Source of the DNA: an uncultured Pelagibacteraceae bacterium
GTDB lineage: Bacteria > Pseudomonadota > Alphaproteobacteria > Pelagibacterales > Pelagibacteraceae
Direction: 5' to 3'
Length of the DNA stretch: 52,412 nt
NCBI GenBank assembly: GCA_902604065.1
Contig: CACKXF010000006.1
Location: 1 to 52,412 of the forward strand
Under the pieces are notes generated by a model. It saw only the letters and a program-made list of their open reading frames with translations, did no database searches and was not told where the DNA came from. Within the stretch, counting starts at the first letter, position 1; every line of letters begins with the position of its first letter. Positions 39,839 to 48,067 of this stretch are shown one piece after another. Made by a program: the position numbers and the translations under genes.

Positions 39839-41055
39839 TATAATTTAAAAACCTTTTTACATTTTTCTATTGCATTAATTAAAATATCTATATCTTCCTT
39901 AGTGTTATACAAACCAATAGAAGCCCTAGCGGTAGCAGACATACCAATTTTTTCATGTAATATTTGGCAACAATGATGTCCAGCCCTTATAGCAACTCCG
40001 TCATCATCAAGGATTGTTGCAATATCATGTGGATGAATTCCTTTAAGAGTAAAGGATATAACTGAAGCTTTATTTTTTGGATTACCAACTAAATTTATTA
40101 AATTATTTTTCCTTATTTTATCTATTCCATATCTAAGAACATCGTTTTCATTTTCAGAAATTTTGTCTAAACCAATTTTTTCAATAAGCTTTATTGACTC
40201 GCTAAAAGCAACGACTTCAGCGGTTTGCATTGTGCCTGCTTCAAATTTTGTTGGACTTTCAGCAAATGTTATGCTTTCTTTTTTTACCTCATCTATCATT
40301 CCTCCACCACCTTGGTACGGAGGCATTATATCTAACCACTTTTTTTTTCCATAGAGTATTCCTAGTCCATTAGGTCCATATAATTTATGGCAAGAGATTA
40401 CATAGAAATCACAACCTAATTTTTGCATATCTAATTTTAAATGTGGCGCGCCTTGGGTTCCATCTATTAAAACGGGAATTTTTTTTGATGAAGCTAAATC
40501 AATAATTTCTTTTAATGGAGTTATACCTCCTGTAACATTTGATATATGGGTAATAGCTATTATTTTAGTTCTATTTGTAATTAATTTCTTAATTTCGTCT
40601 ACTTCTATTTCAAGGTTTTCATTAATTTTTGCAAATTTAATTACTGCTTTTTTTTTGTTTCTTAAATAATGCCAAGGAACGTAATTTGAGTGATGTTCTA
40701 ACTCTGTAAGAATTATCTCATCTCCCTCATTTATAAATTTTTCACCAAAAGAGTTTGCTACTAAATTAATACCTTCTGTAGCACCCTTAGTGAATATTAT
40801 CTCTTCTCTATGCTTTGCATTAATAAATTTTTTTACAAGATCTCTAGTTTCTTCAAATCTATTAGTTGCGGTAACAGCTAACGAATGCACGCTTCTACCA
40901 ACGTTGGAAAATTCCTTCTCATAGAAATAAGACATTCTATCAATAACAGATTTAGGTTTTTGAGAAGAATTCGCGCTATCTAAATAAACTAACGGATTGT
41001 TATTTATTTTTTTTTTAAATATTGGAAAATTATTTTTAATTTGATCTATTTTCAT
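39838..41055 (-). CDS. sufS: Cysteine desulfurase SufS
   Basis: PLP enzyme that takes sulfur from cysteine for cluster assembly. The 405 residues contain the PLP lysine in SCHKLYGPNGLG near 226, HHSNYVPW near 122, and the active-site cysteine in RAGHHCCQIL near 361; most family members have alanine after that cysteine (HHCAQP), here a second cysteine. It overlaps sufD by 20 bp and sufU by one base. Confidence 0.96.
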   Translation of the reverse strand: MKIDQIKNNFPIFKKKINNNPLVYLDSANSSQKPKSVIDRMSYFYEKEFSNVGRSVHSLAVTATNRFEETRDLVKKFINAKHREEIIFTKGATEGINLVANSFGEKFINEGDEIILTELEHHSNYVPWHYLRNKKKAVIKFAKINENLEIEVDEIKKLITNRTKIIAITHISNVTGGITPLKEIIDLASSKKIPVLIDGTQGAPHLKLDMQKLGCDFYVISCHKLYGPNGLGILYGKKKWLDIMPPYQGGGGMIDEVKKESITFAESPTKFEAGTMQTAEVVAFSESIKLIEKIGLDKISENENDVLRYGIDKIRKNNLINLVGNPKNKASVISFTLKGIHPHDIATILDDDGVAIRAGHHCCQILHEKIGMSATARASIGLYNTKEDIDILINAIEKCKKVFKL

Positions 41056-42292
41056 ATTTTATATGCGTGTTAAAATGTTTTAATAAAATGTTTATAATTT
41101 CTTTGTTTTTTATTTTTTCCAAAACACTCTCTAAAAATCCCTTTATAATCATTTTTACTGCTTCTTTTCCCTCTATACCTCTCGCTTTTAAATAAAATAA
41201 AGCCTCTTTATCAATATTTCCTGATGTTGAACCATGAGAACATTTTACATTATCTGCGTAAATTTCAAGTTCAGGTTTCGTGCTAAATTCAGAGTCTTCA
41301 TCAAGCAAAAGGCCTTTGCTTAATTGATATGCATTAGTTTTTTGCGCTATCTCGTCTACAAAAATTTTACCTTGAAACACTCCTTTACTACCTGAAGTAA
41401 GAACGTTTTTTATGTCTTGATGACTTTGACAACTTGGTTTTAAATGTTGAATATTAGTTTTAATTTCCTGATGCTTATTTATACCTAGAAATAACCCAGA
41501 ATATACTTCACCACAAGAATTTGACCCATTTAACTTAATGTTACTTTCAAATTTTCCAAATTTCATACCTGATGAGAACAAGTATTTTTTAAAATTTGAA
41601 TCTTTTGATAATTTAACTCTTGAAAATTCATAAAAAAAATTATTACTTTCGTTTTTATTAATAAAAAAATAATCAAGAGATGAATTTTCTTCTAAATTTA
41701 CATATTTAAATGTATTTTTAAAAAAATTTCCTTCAGACTCATCTATTAAATATTCTATTATTGTGGCATTGGAATTTATTGACATATTTATTGACTCAGA
41801 ATTATTTATCATTTTGTTTTTTAATGAACCGGTAAAATAATTGTAGATTACTATGGGATATTTAAATGTATAATCTGAATTTACGTTTAAGTTAAATCCG
41901 CCTTCATGTAAAGCAGTGTTAAGATTTTGCATTGAGTTATCTTTGAATTCATTTGCAAAATTTAAATGATGATCAATGTCAAGTTCTTTGATTGTTAAAT
42001 AATTTTTATCTTTTGAGTTTTCAGATTTAAAATCAAATGACTCTAATTTACCATTAATAAGTATTATAGAATTATGAATAAACTTTAAATTTTGGATGTT
42101 TGGTTTTTTACTATCTAATTGTTCATTATTTAATTCTTTAAAATTATCTTTTAAAACTTTTTCTAAATCAGTGAATTTCCAATCCTCTTCCCTTTTATTA
42201 GGAAATCCTTTTTTTTTAAAAGTTAATAGATTTTCTTCCCTTAACTTAAGGCTTTTATCTGACTTATCTTTAATTTTAAAATTTAGTTCCAT
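41036..42292 (-). CDS. sufD: Fe-S cluster scaffold subunit SufD
   Basis: Partner of SufB in the SufBC2D scaffold complex. The 418-residue protein shows the right-handed beta-helix core and the C-terminal signature CSHGSTSGNIDKEALFYLKARGI near residues 352-374. The N-terminal third is divergent, as usual for SufD. It lies between sufC and sufS. Confidence 0.94.
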   Translation of the reverse strand: MELNFKIKDKSDKSLKLREENLLTFKKKGFPNKREEDWKFTDLEKVLKDNFKELNNEQLDSKKPNIQNLKFIHNSIILINGKLESFDFKSENSKDKNYLTIKELDIDHHLNFANEFKDNSMQNLNTALHEGGFNLNVNSDYTFKYPIVIYNYFTGSLKNKMINNSESINMSINSNATIIEYLIDESEGNFFKNTFKYVNLEENSSLDYFFINKNESNNFFYEFSRVKLSKDSNFKKYLFSSGMKFGKFESNIKLNGSNSCGEVYSGLFLGINKHQEIKTNIQHLKPSCQSHQDIKNVLTSGSKGVFQGKIFVDEIAQKTNAYQLSKGLLLDEDSEFSTKPELEIYADNVKCSHGSTSGNIDKEALFYLKARGIEGKEAVKMIIKGFLESVLEKIKNKEIINILLKHFNTHIKYENRSN

Positions 42293-42294
42293 AA

Positions 42295-43029
42295 TTAAAT
42301 TAGATTTGTATACCCAGTCTTTTCTAGTTCTTCTCCAAGTTCTTTAGAGCCAGTTTTTATAATTTTTCCTGCTGATAATACGTGTATGAAATCTGGTTTT
42401 ATAAAATTTAAAAGTCTTTGATAGTGAGTAATAATTAGGAAAGAATTTTTTTTATTTTTATAAGAATTAACTCCATCTGCTACAATTTTTAAGGCATCTA
42501 TATCTAGACCTGAGTCTGTCTCATCTAAGATTGCAAGCTTTGGTTCTAATATTTTTAGTTGTAATATTTCATTTTTCTTTTTTTCTCCTCCTGAAAATCC
42601 AACATTCAAGTGCCTAGATAAAAATTTTTCATCTATACCTAGCTCTTTAGCTTTTTCTTTTACAATTTTCAGAAAATTAATCGCATCAATATCTTTATCG
42701 CCTTTGGCTTTTCTTATTGAATTAAGTGATGTTCTCAAAAAATTATTTGTATTTACTCCGGGTATTTCAGTTGGATATTGAAAAGCTAAAAACACTCCTT
42801 TTTGAGCTCTTTCTTCTATTGAAATTTGAGTTAAATCTTGTCCTTCGTACTTTAATTCTCCAGAAATATTATAACCTGGTTTACCTGATAATATATTGGC
42901 TAAGGTACTTTTCCCAGACCCATTAGGGCCCATAATTGCATGAACTTCTCCTTGGTTTATTTTAAGGTTCAAACCTTTAATAATTTGCCTATTATTAATA
43001 TCAGCTTTAAGATTTTTAATTTCTAACAT
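42295..43029 (-). CDS. sufC: Fe-S assembly ATPase SufC
   Basis: ABC-type ATPase of the SufBC2D complex, 244 residues. Walker A GPNGSGKS is at 34-41, the signature reads FSGGEKKKNEI, and Walker B is LAILDETDSGLD, whose DSGLD is diagnostic for SufC. It overlaps sufB by one base and is 2 bp from sufD. Confidence 0.97.
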   Translation of the reverse strand: MLEIKNLKADINNRQIIKGLNLKINQGEVHAIMGPNGSGKSTLANILSGKPGYNISGELKYEGQDLTQISIEERAQKGVFLAFQYPTEIPGVNTNNFLRTSLNSIRKAKGDKDIDAINFLKIVKEKAKELGIDEKFLSRHLNVGFSGGEKKKNEILQLKILEPKLAILDETDSGLDIDALKIVADGVNSYKNKKNSFLIITHYQRLLNFIKPDFIHVLSAGKIIKTGSKELGEELEKTGYTNLI

Positions 43030-44462
43030 TACCCAACACTTCCTTCTAAGCTAATTGAAACTAATTTTTGAGCTTCTACAGCAAATTCCATAGGTAATTG
43101 TTGTAAAACTTCTTTGCAAAAACCATTTACGATTAAACTAACTGCCTCTTCTTGGTTTAAGCCTCTTTGATTGCAATAAAAAAGTTGCTCCTCATTAATT
43201 TTTGAAGTTGTAGCTTCGTGTTCTATTGTGGAAGAAGAATTCTTGTTTCTTATATAAGGCACAGTATGTGCTCCACATTTGTTTCCCATCAAAAGAGAGT
43301 CACATTGTGTATAATTTCTAGAATTAATTGCTTTTTTATTTATATCAACTAATCCTCTATAAGTATTATCCGCATTACCAGCAGATATTCCCTTAGAAAT
43401 TATTTTGCTTTTAGTATTTTTTCCTAAATGTATCATCTTAGTCCCAGTATCAGCTTTTTGATGATTGTTAGTAATTGCAATCGAATAAAATTCTCCAACA
43501 GAATTGTCGCCTTGTAAAATACAGCTTGGGTATTTCCAGGTAATTGCAGATCCTGTTTCAACTTGGGTCCAAGAAATTTTAGAATTTTTTCCTCGGCAGG
43601 CTCCTCTTTTAGTTACAAAATTATAAATCCCACCTTTTCCCTCTTCATCACCAGGGTACCAATTTTGTACAGTAGAATATTTAATCTCTGCATCATCAAG
43701 AGCTATGAGCTCAACATTTGCGGCATGAAGTTGATTTTCGTCTCTCATAGGTGCAGTGCAACCTTCAAGGTAACTGACATAGCTTCCTTTATCTGCAATG
43801 ATTAATGTTCTTTCAAACTGACCGGTTTGAGAAGCGTTTATTCTAAAATATGTAGAAAGTTCCATTGGACATCTTACGTTTGGTGGTATGTAAACAAATG
43901 AACCATCTGTAAATACTGCAGAGTTTAAAGTAGCAAAATAATGATCTGTCAAAGGGATTACAGAACCTAAATATTTTTTAACTAAGTCAGGATGATTTTG
44001 TATGGCCTCTGAAATAGAACAGAAAATTATACCCTTTTTAGTTAATTCTCCTTTAAAAGTAGTTGCTACCGAAACAGAGTCAAAAACAGCATCAACAGCA
44101 ACACCACTTAGTCTTTTCTGTTCATCTAGGGGAATGCCAAGTTTTTTATAAGTTTCTATAAGTTTAGGATCGACGTCTTCTAAACTTTTAGGTTTATCTT
44201 TAGTGCTTTTAGGAGCGGAATAATAATAAAGATCTTGGTAATCTATTTTAGGGTATTTTGGTTTTTGCCAATTAGGTTCTTTTAGTAATTTTAATCTTTT
44301 GTAAGCTTTAAGCCTCCAATTTAAAAGCCATTTAGGTTCTTTTTTTTCTTTTGAAATAAATTTTATTGTTTCTTCATTTAGCCCTTTTGGTGCTTTAAAA
44401 CTTTCAATGTCAGTTGTAAAACCATATTTGTATTCTTTATTTGTATCTATAACTTTGCTCAT
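43029..44462 (-). CDS. sufB: Fe-S cluster scaffold subunit SufB
   Basis: Main scaffold on which the cluster is built, 477 residues. The core signature [28 protein letters not shown] region (near 210-238) and the C-terminal [27 protein letters not shown] (near 413-440) are present, including the conserved cysteine after LEG. It is the first structural gene of the operon, coupled by TAATG to the iscR-like gene upstream and to sufC downstream. Confidence 0.97.
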   Translation of the reverse strand: MSKVIDTNKEYKYGFTTDIESFKAPKGLNEETIKFISKEKKEPKWLLNWRLKAYKRLKLLKEPNWQKPKYPKIDYQDLYYYSAPKSTKDKPKSLEDVDPKLIETYKKLGIPLDEQKRLSGVAVDAVFDSVSVATTFKGELTKKGIIFCSISEAIQNHPDLVKKYLGSVIPLTDHYFATLNSAVFTDGSFVYIPPNVRCPMELSTYFRINASQTGQFERTLIIADKGSYVSYLEGCTAPMRDENQLHAANVELIALDDAEIKYSTVQNWYPGDEEGKGGIYNFVTKRGACRGKNSKISWTQVETGSAITWKYPSCILQGDNSVGEFYSIAITNNHQKADTGTKMIHLGKNTKSKIISKGISAGNADNTYRGLVDINKKAINSRNYTQCDSLLMGNKCGAHTVPYIRNKNSSSTIEHEATTSKINEEQLFYCNQRGLNQEEAVSLIVNGFCKEVLQQLPMEFAVEAQKLVSISLEGSVG

Positions 44463-44869
44463 TATCTTTTAATTAGTTCCTCTAATTTTACGTTTTCAAA
44501 AAATCCATTAATGTGAGTATCTAATTTGTCCCACAGATTGTGTGTTATGCATTTCACAGACTTATTATTACATCCTTTTTTTGATTCTTTTTTGCAATTA
44601 AGGGTTTTTACCTCTTCATTGACAGCATGAAAAATATTTGAAATTTTAATTTCTGAAGCTGGTCTATCCAAGGCATATCCGCCCTTAACTCCTCTTACAC
44701 TTTTTACTAACTTGCTTTCTTTCAAATGGATAAATAATTGCTCTAAGTAAGCTAAAGAAATATTTTGTCTCGTAGAAATTTCAGTTAGACTTACCGGTTT
44801 ATTTTCAGAATATGACGCAAGATCTGCCATTGCCATTACTGCGTATCTTCCTTTAGTAGTTAATTTCAT
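44462..44869 (-). CDS. iscR: Rrf2-family Fe-S sensing regulator, IscR type
   Basis: A 135-residue winged-helix repressor heading the suf operon. The HTH region is [20 protein letters not shown] (near 27-46) with the wing [10 protein letters not shown]. Cysteines 92, 100 and 107 and histidine 110 match the three-Cys/one-His cluster ligand set of IscR, with slightly longer spacings. It should sense Fe-S status and control sufBCDSU. A candidate IscR site is in its own promoter region. Confidence 0.9.
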   Translation of the reverse strand: MKLTTKGRYAVMAMADLASYSENKPVSLTEISTRQNISLAYLEQLFIHLKESKLVKSVRGVKGGYALDRPASEIKISNIFHAVNEEVKTLNCKKESKKGCNNKSVKCITHNLWDKLDTHINGFFENVKLEELIKR

Positions 44870-44907
44870 AAATTTGGCTTGTTTTATAACAGTTTTGAAT
44901 TAATTCC

Positions 44908-44920
44908 TACTAAATTACTC
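44908..44920. promoter_or_regulatory. Candidate IscR-type operator upstream of the suf operon
   Basis: TACTAAATTACTC matches the type 1 IscR core GACT-RWWWY-AGTC at all but two positions and lies 39 bp before the iscR start, near where the promoter should be. This would allow feedback repression of the operon. The low GC makes chance matches common. Confidence 0.35.
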
Positions 44921-44976
44921 TGATTTAAAAAAAAATATTTGACGCATAAAAACATGTTATAAGTCTATTCTTTTAT

Positions 44977-44991
44977 TGAAAATAATTATCA
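44977..44991. promoter_or_regulatory. Fur-type box between iscR/suf and the hydrolase gene
   Basis: TGAAAATAATTATCA matches the 7-1-7 Fur consensus TGATAATnATTATCA with one mismatch. It ends 8 bases before the hydrolase ATG and about 108 bp upstream of iscR, so it could control the hydrolase directly and possibly the suf operon. Binding is inference. Confidence 0.45.
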
Positions 44992-44999
44992 TTATTAAT

Positions 45000-45656
45000 A
45001 TGAAACAGAAAAGTTTAGAAATTTTTATTCCTGGTCCGGCTGGAAGACTTGAAGGTAAATATTATAAAAATCCAAAATTTGGTTCTCCAGTTGCAATAGT
45101 ATTGCAGCCTCATCCACAATATGGTGGGACAATGAATAATAGAATTGTTCAGCTTATGTATAATACTTTTTTAGAAAATGGTTTTTCTGTCATAAAAATT
45201 AATTTTAGAGGCGTTGGAAAAAGTGATGGAGTATTCGATAACGGTCAAGGTGAGCTTTCTGACGCAGCCGCAGCTTTAGATTGGATTGAAAGAGAAAATA
45301 TGGATTATAGTCAATGTTGGGTATCTGGTTTTTCTTTTGGTGCTTTAATATGTATGCAATTAATAATGAGGCGCCCTGAAGTAAATAATTTTATAGCTAT
45401 TTCACCTCAACCAAACGTTTATGATTTTTCTTTTCTAGCTCCATGTCCAACATCTGGTCAAGTGGTATATAGTGACAATGACGAACTTGTTACAAAAGAA
45501 AGTATAAACGAATTAGACACAAGAATAAAAAATCAAAAAGGAGTGGAAGTAATATTTTCTAAAATCAAAGGAGCTAATCATTTTTTTAAAGGAAGAGAGG
45601 AAAGTCTAAGACAAGAAGTTGAAAAATATATTGGTGAAAAAACAGCTTTAATCTAA
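45000..45656 (+). CDS. Alpha/beta hydrolase
   Basis: A 218-residue hydrolase starting at ATG 45000 (an in-frame TTG at 44976 would add eight residues encoded by the Fur-like box and is unlikely). PHPQYGGTMNN near residues 36-46 is the family start, the nucleophile elbow is GFSFGA with its serine near 110, and HFFKG near the C-terminus carries the histidine. The substrate is unknown. Genes of this type sit next to suf operons in other alphaproteobacteria. It overlaps the end of anmK by 4 bp. Confidence 0.85.
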   Translation: MKQKSLEIFIPGPAGRLEGKYYKNPKFGSPVAIVLQPHPQYGGTMNNRIVQLMYNTFLENGFSVIKINFRGVGKSDGVFDNGQGELSDAAAALDWIERENMDYSQCWVSGFSFGALICMQLIMRRPEVNNFIAISPQPNVYDFSFLAPCPTSGQVVYSDNDELVTKESINELDTRIKNQKGVEVIFSKIKGANHFFKGREESLRQEVEKYIGEKTALI

Positions 45657-46774
45657 TAATTAATAATTTCTCCCCCTGTGCAAGGTGACGAGCAACCAGT
45701 AGTTTGAGGAAAAGAAATTGGTAAAGATAGTACAGATCTTATAGCTAAATACGCAAAAGCTTGAGACTCAATAAAGTCACCCTCTAAACTATAATCTTCA
45801 GAGCTATAAAAAGATAAATTTTTATTCGTGTATAGCTTTATTTGTTTAATTAAATTTAAATTTTTTCTTCCTCCTCCACAAATAATAACTTTAACTTTTT
45901 TATTTAAATAATCTTTTAAAAATAAATCTATATTTGATGCTATTATTTTTGAAGTAAATTTTACTAAAGTTGCAGCTCCATCTTCAATTGAAAGACCTCT
46001 TGCAAATGAGACATCAAAATCATTAGTATCTAAAGATATATTATTTTTTTTTTTAAAATTATTTTCGTAAAGCTCCAGAGCTTGCTCTAGAATAATTTCA
46101 TTAACTGTTCCTCTTTCAGAAATTTTTCCTTCGTTATCAAATTTTTTTTTGGTATATTTTTGTATCCATTGGTCTATTAAGCAATTTCCAGGACCAAGAT
46201 CTTTACTTAAAATTTTATTATCTTTAAAGTCATATAAATACGTCATATTAGATATGCCTCCTATATTTAGAATAGCAGCAGGCAAATTAATTTTTTTAGA
46301 TTTAATCAAATATTTATGAAATATTGGTGTTAAAGGAGCTCCTTCTCCTCCATTTAAAATATCGTTTTTTCTAAAATTGAAAACAGTTTTTATCTTAGTA
46401 AGTTGAGATAATAAAATACCATTTCCAAGTTGGTTTGAAATTTTCTCATCAGGATTATGATAAATCGTTTGGCCGTGAAACCCTATTAAATCTAAAGTAA
46501 TATTTGAAGAAATATCCTTTATTATTTTTGCGTTAAATAAAGTAATTTTTTTTTCTAATTCTTTAATTTTTAAGGAATGGGTCTTTAAGTCGTTATAAGA
46601 GTTAATCTTATTTTTTAATTCGTGAAAGTCGTAGAATATACTTTTATCGTACTCATAGTATCTTTCCTTTACTACTGTAAATTTATCTTGGCCGTCTGAA
46701 CGAACAATAGATGCATCTACTCCGTCACCTGAGGTACCGCTCATTAATCCTAAGCATGTGTATTCTTTCTTCAT
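45653..46774 (-). CDS. anmK: Anhydro-N-acetylmuramic acid kinase
   Basis: Converts anhydro-MurNAc from turned-over cell wall to MurNAc-6-phosphate. The 373 residues show the N-terminal phosphate motif GLMSGTSGDGVD at 9-20, HGQTIYH near 110, LNIGGISN near 177, and the C-terminal FPQTTGCS stretch. Its presence implies some peptidoglycan recycling. It converges on the hydrolase gene with a 4-bp overlap and is divergent from tyrS. Confidence 0.95.
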   Translation of the reverse strand: MKKEYTCLGLMSGTSGDGVDASIVRSDGQDKFTVVKERYYEYDKSIFYDFHELKNKINSYNDLKTHSLKIKELEKKITLFNAKIIKDISSNITLDLIGFHGQTIYHNPDEKISNQLGNGILLSQLTKIKTVFNFRKNDILNGGEGAPLTPIFHKYLIKSKKINLPAAILNIGGISNMTYLYDFKDNKILSKDLGPGNCLIDQWIQKYTKKKFDNEGKISERGTVNEIILEQALELYENNFKKKNNISLDTNDFDVSFARGLSIEDGAATLVKFTSKIIASNIDLFLKDYLNKKVKVIICGGGRKNLNLIKQIKLYTNKNLSFYSSEDYSLEGDFIESQAFAYLAIRSVLSLPISFPQTTGCSSPCTGGEIINY

Positions 46775-46801
46775 AATTGTATTTATTTATACTAAATTTT
46801 G

Positions 46802-46829
46802 TATAATATTATTCTTATAATTATTATAA
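46802..46829 (+). promoter_or_regulatory. tyrS promoter with overlapping palindrome
   Basis: TATAAT at 46802-46807 is a perfect -10 hexamer; the best -35 (TTGTAT, 46777-46782) is 19 bases upstream and so not ideal. A perfect 7-1-7 palindrome, TTATAAT-T-ATTATAA, at 46815-46829 covers the predicted transcript start and ends 2 bases before the tyrS ATG. Confidence 0.4.
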
Positions 46830-46831
46830 AT

Positions 46832-48067
46832 ATGAAAAGCACTTTTTTGAGAGAAATGCAAGAAAGGGGGTTTTTAAATCAGTGCACTGATTTGGAAAAA
46901 CTTGACTCAATAATTTCAAGAAAGTCTATCTCAGCATATATTGGATTTGACTGCACAGCGAATAGTTTACACGTAGGGAGCTTACTCCAGATCATGATTT
47001 TGAGGCTTCTTCAAAAACATGGGCATAGACCCATAATCCTTTTAGGAGGTGGAACTACACTAATTGGTGACCCATCAGGGAAAGACTCAACTAGAAAAAT
47101 TTTAAAAACCAAAGATGTTAAAAAAAATATTTTAAGTATTAAAAAAATATTTGAAAAATTATTAAACTTTAAAGATAAAAGAATTAAACCGATTTTTGTG
47201 GATAATTTTTCCTGGTTGGGAAAATTAAATTATATAGATTTTTTAAGAAATGTTGGTTCACAATTTACTTTAAATAAAATGTTAACTTACGACAGTGTTA
47301 AATTAAGACTGGATAGAGAACAATCACTTAGCTATATGGAGTTTAACTATATGATTTTACAAGCTTATGATTTTTATAAACTCTATGAGAAGAAAAATTG
47401 TTTATTACAACTTGGAGGTTCTGATCAGTGGGGAAATATAATTAATGGAGTTGATTTAATAAGACGTATTTTGAAAAAAGAGGCTTTTGGATTGACTAGC
47501 CCTCTAATAACTTTATCCTCTGGTGCAAAAATGGGTAAAACTGAAAAGGGAGCAATTTGGTTAGAAGAAAAATTATTTTCTTCTTACGATTATTGGCAAT
47601 TTTGGAGGAATTCAGATGATAGAGATGTAGTAAAATTCTTAAAATTTTTTACTGATATCGAAACCGACAAAATAAATAAACTTACTGAAACAAATCAGAT
47701 AAATGATTTAAAAAGAATTCTTGCTAGTGAAACTACTAAAATATTACATGGTAAAATAAAATCGTCTCAAGCTGAAAAAACAGCAACCGATATTTTTAAA
47801 CTAGGAAAAATTAACGAAAATCTTCCTTCAAAAAAAATTTTAAAGAGAGATCTAATTCAAGGTGTGAAGTTTTTGGAGTTGTTAGTTTCTAACAATATAA
47901 TGAGCTCTAAAAGTGAAGCAAGAAGAGCAATAAATAGCAATGGTATAAAAATAAACGATGAATTAGTACAAGATGAAAATAAATTAGTTACATCATCAGA
48001 TTTTAAGAATTCGAACATGAAAGTTTCTTTTGGTAAAAAAAAACATTACCTATTTAAAGTTACTTAG
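46832..48067 (+). CDS. tyrS: Tyrosyl-tRNA synthetase
   Basis: Class I synthetase charging tRNA-Tyr, 411 residues from ATG 46832; a TTG at 46799 would add eleven hydrophobic residues and is rejected. The HIGH-type motif is HVGS at 47-50, YDF and QLGGSDQWGN line the tyrosine pocket, and the KMSKS-type motif is KMGKT near 234. The C-terminal S4-like RNA-binding domain (SKSEARRAINSNGIKIN) is present. It overlaps the AsmA-like gene by 8 bp at the 3' end. Confidence 0.96.
   Translation: MKSTFLREMQERGFLNQCTDLEKLDSIISRKSISAYIGFDCTANSLHVGSLLQIMILRLLQKHGHRPIILLGGGTTLIGDPSGKDSTRKILKTKDVKKNILSIKKIFEKLLNFKDKRIKPIFVDNFSWLGKLNYIDFLRNVGSQFTLNKMLTYDSVKLRLDREQSLSYMEFNYMILQAYDFYKLYEKKNCLLQLGGSDQWGNIINGVDLIRRILKKEAFGLTSPLITLSSGAKMGKTEKGAIWLEEKLFSSYDYWQFWRNSDDRDVVKFLKFFTDIETDKINKLTETNQINDLKRILASETTKILHGKIKSSQAEKTATDIFKLGKINENLPSKKILKRDLIQGVKFLELLVSNNIMSSKSEARRAINSNGIKINDELVQDENKLVTSSDFKNSNMKVSFGKKKHYLFKVT

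Noticed and set aside
44939-44971. TTGACG with TATAAG or TATTCT as the hydrolase promoter
   Set aside because: The spacers are 13 and 21 bases, outside the workable range, so no promoter was annotated.
44976-45000. Extended N-terminus of the hydrolase from TTG
   Set aside because: The extra residues are only isoleucine/asparagine encoded by the Fur-type box; the ATG at 45000 fits the family.
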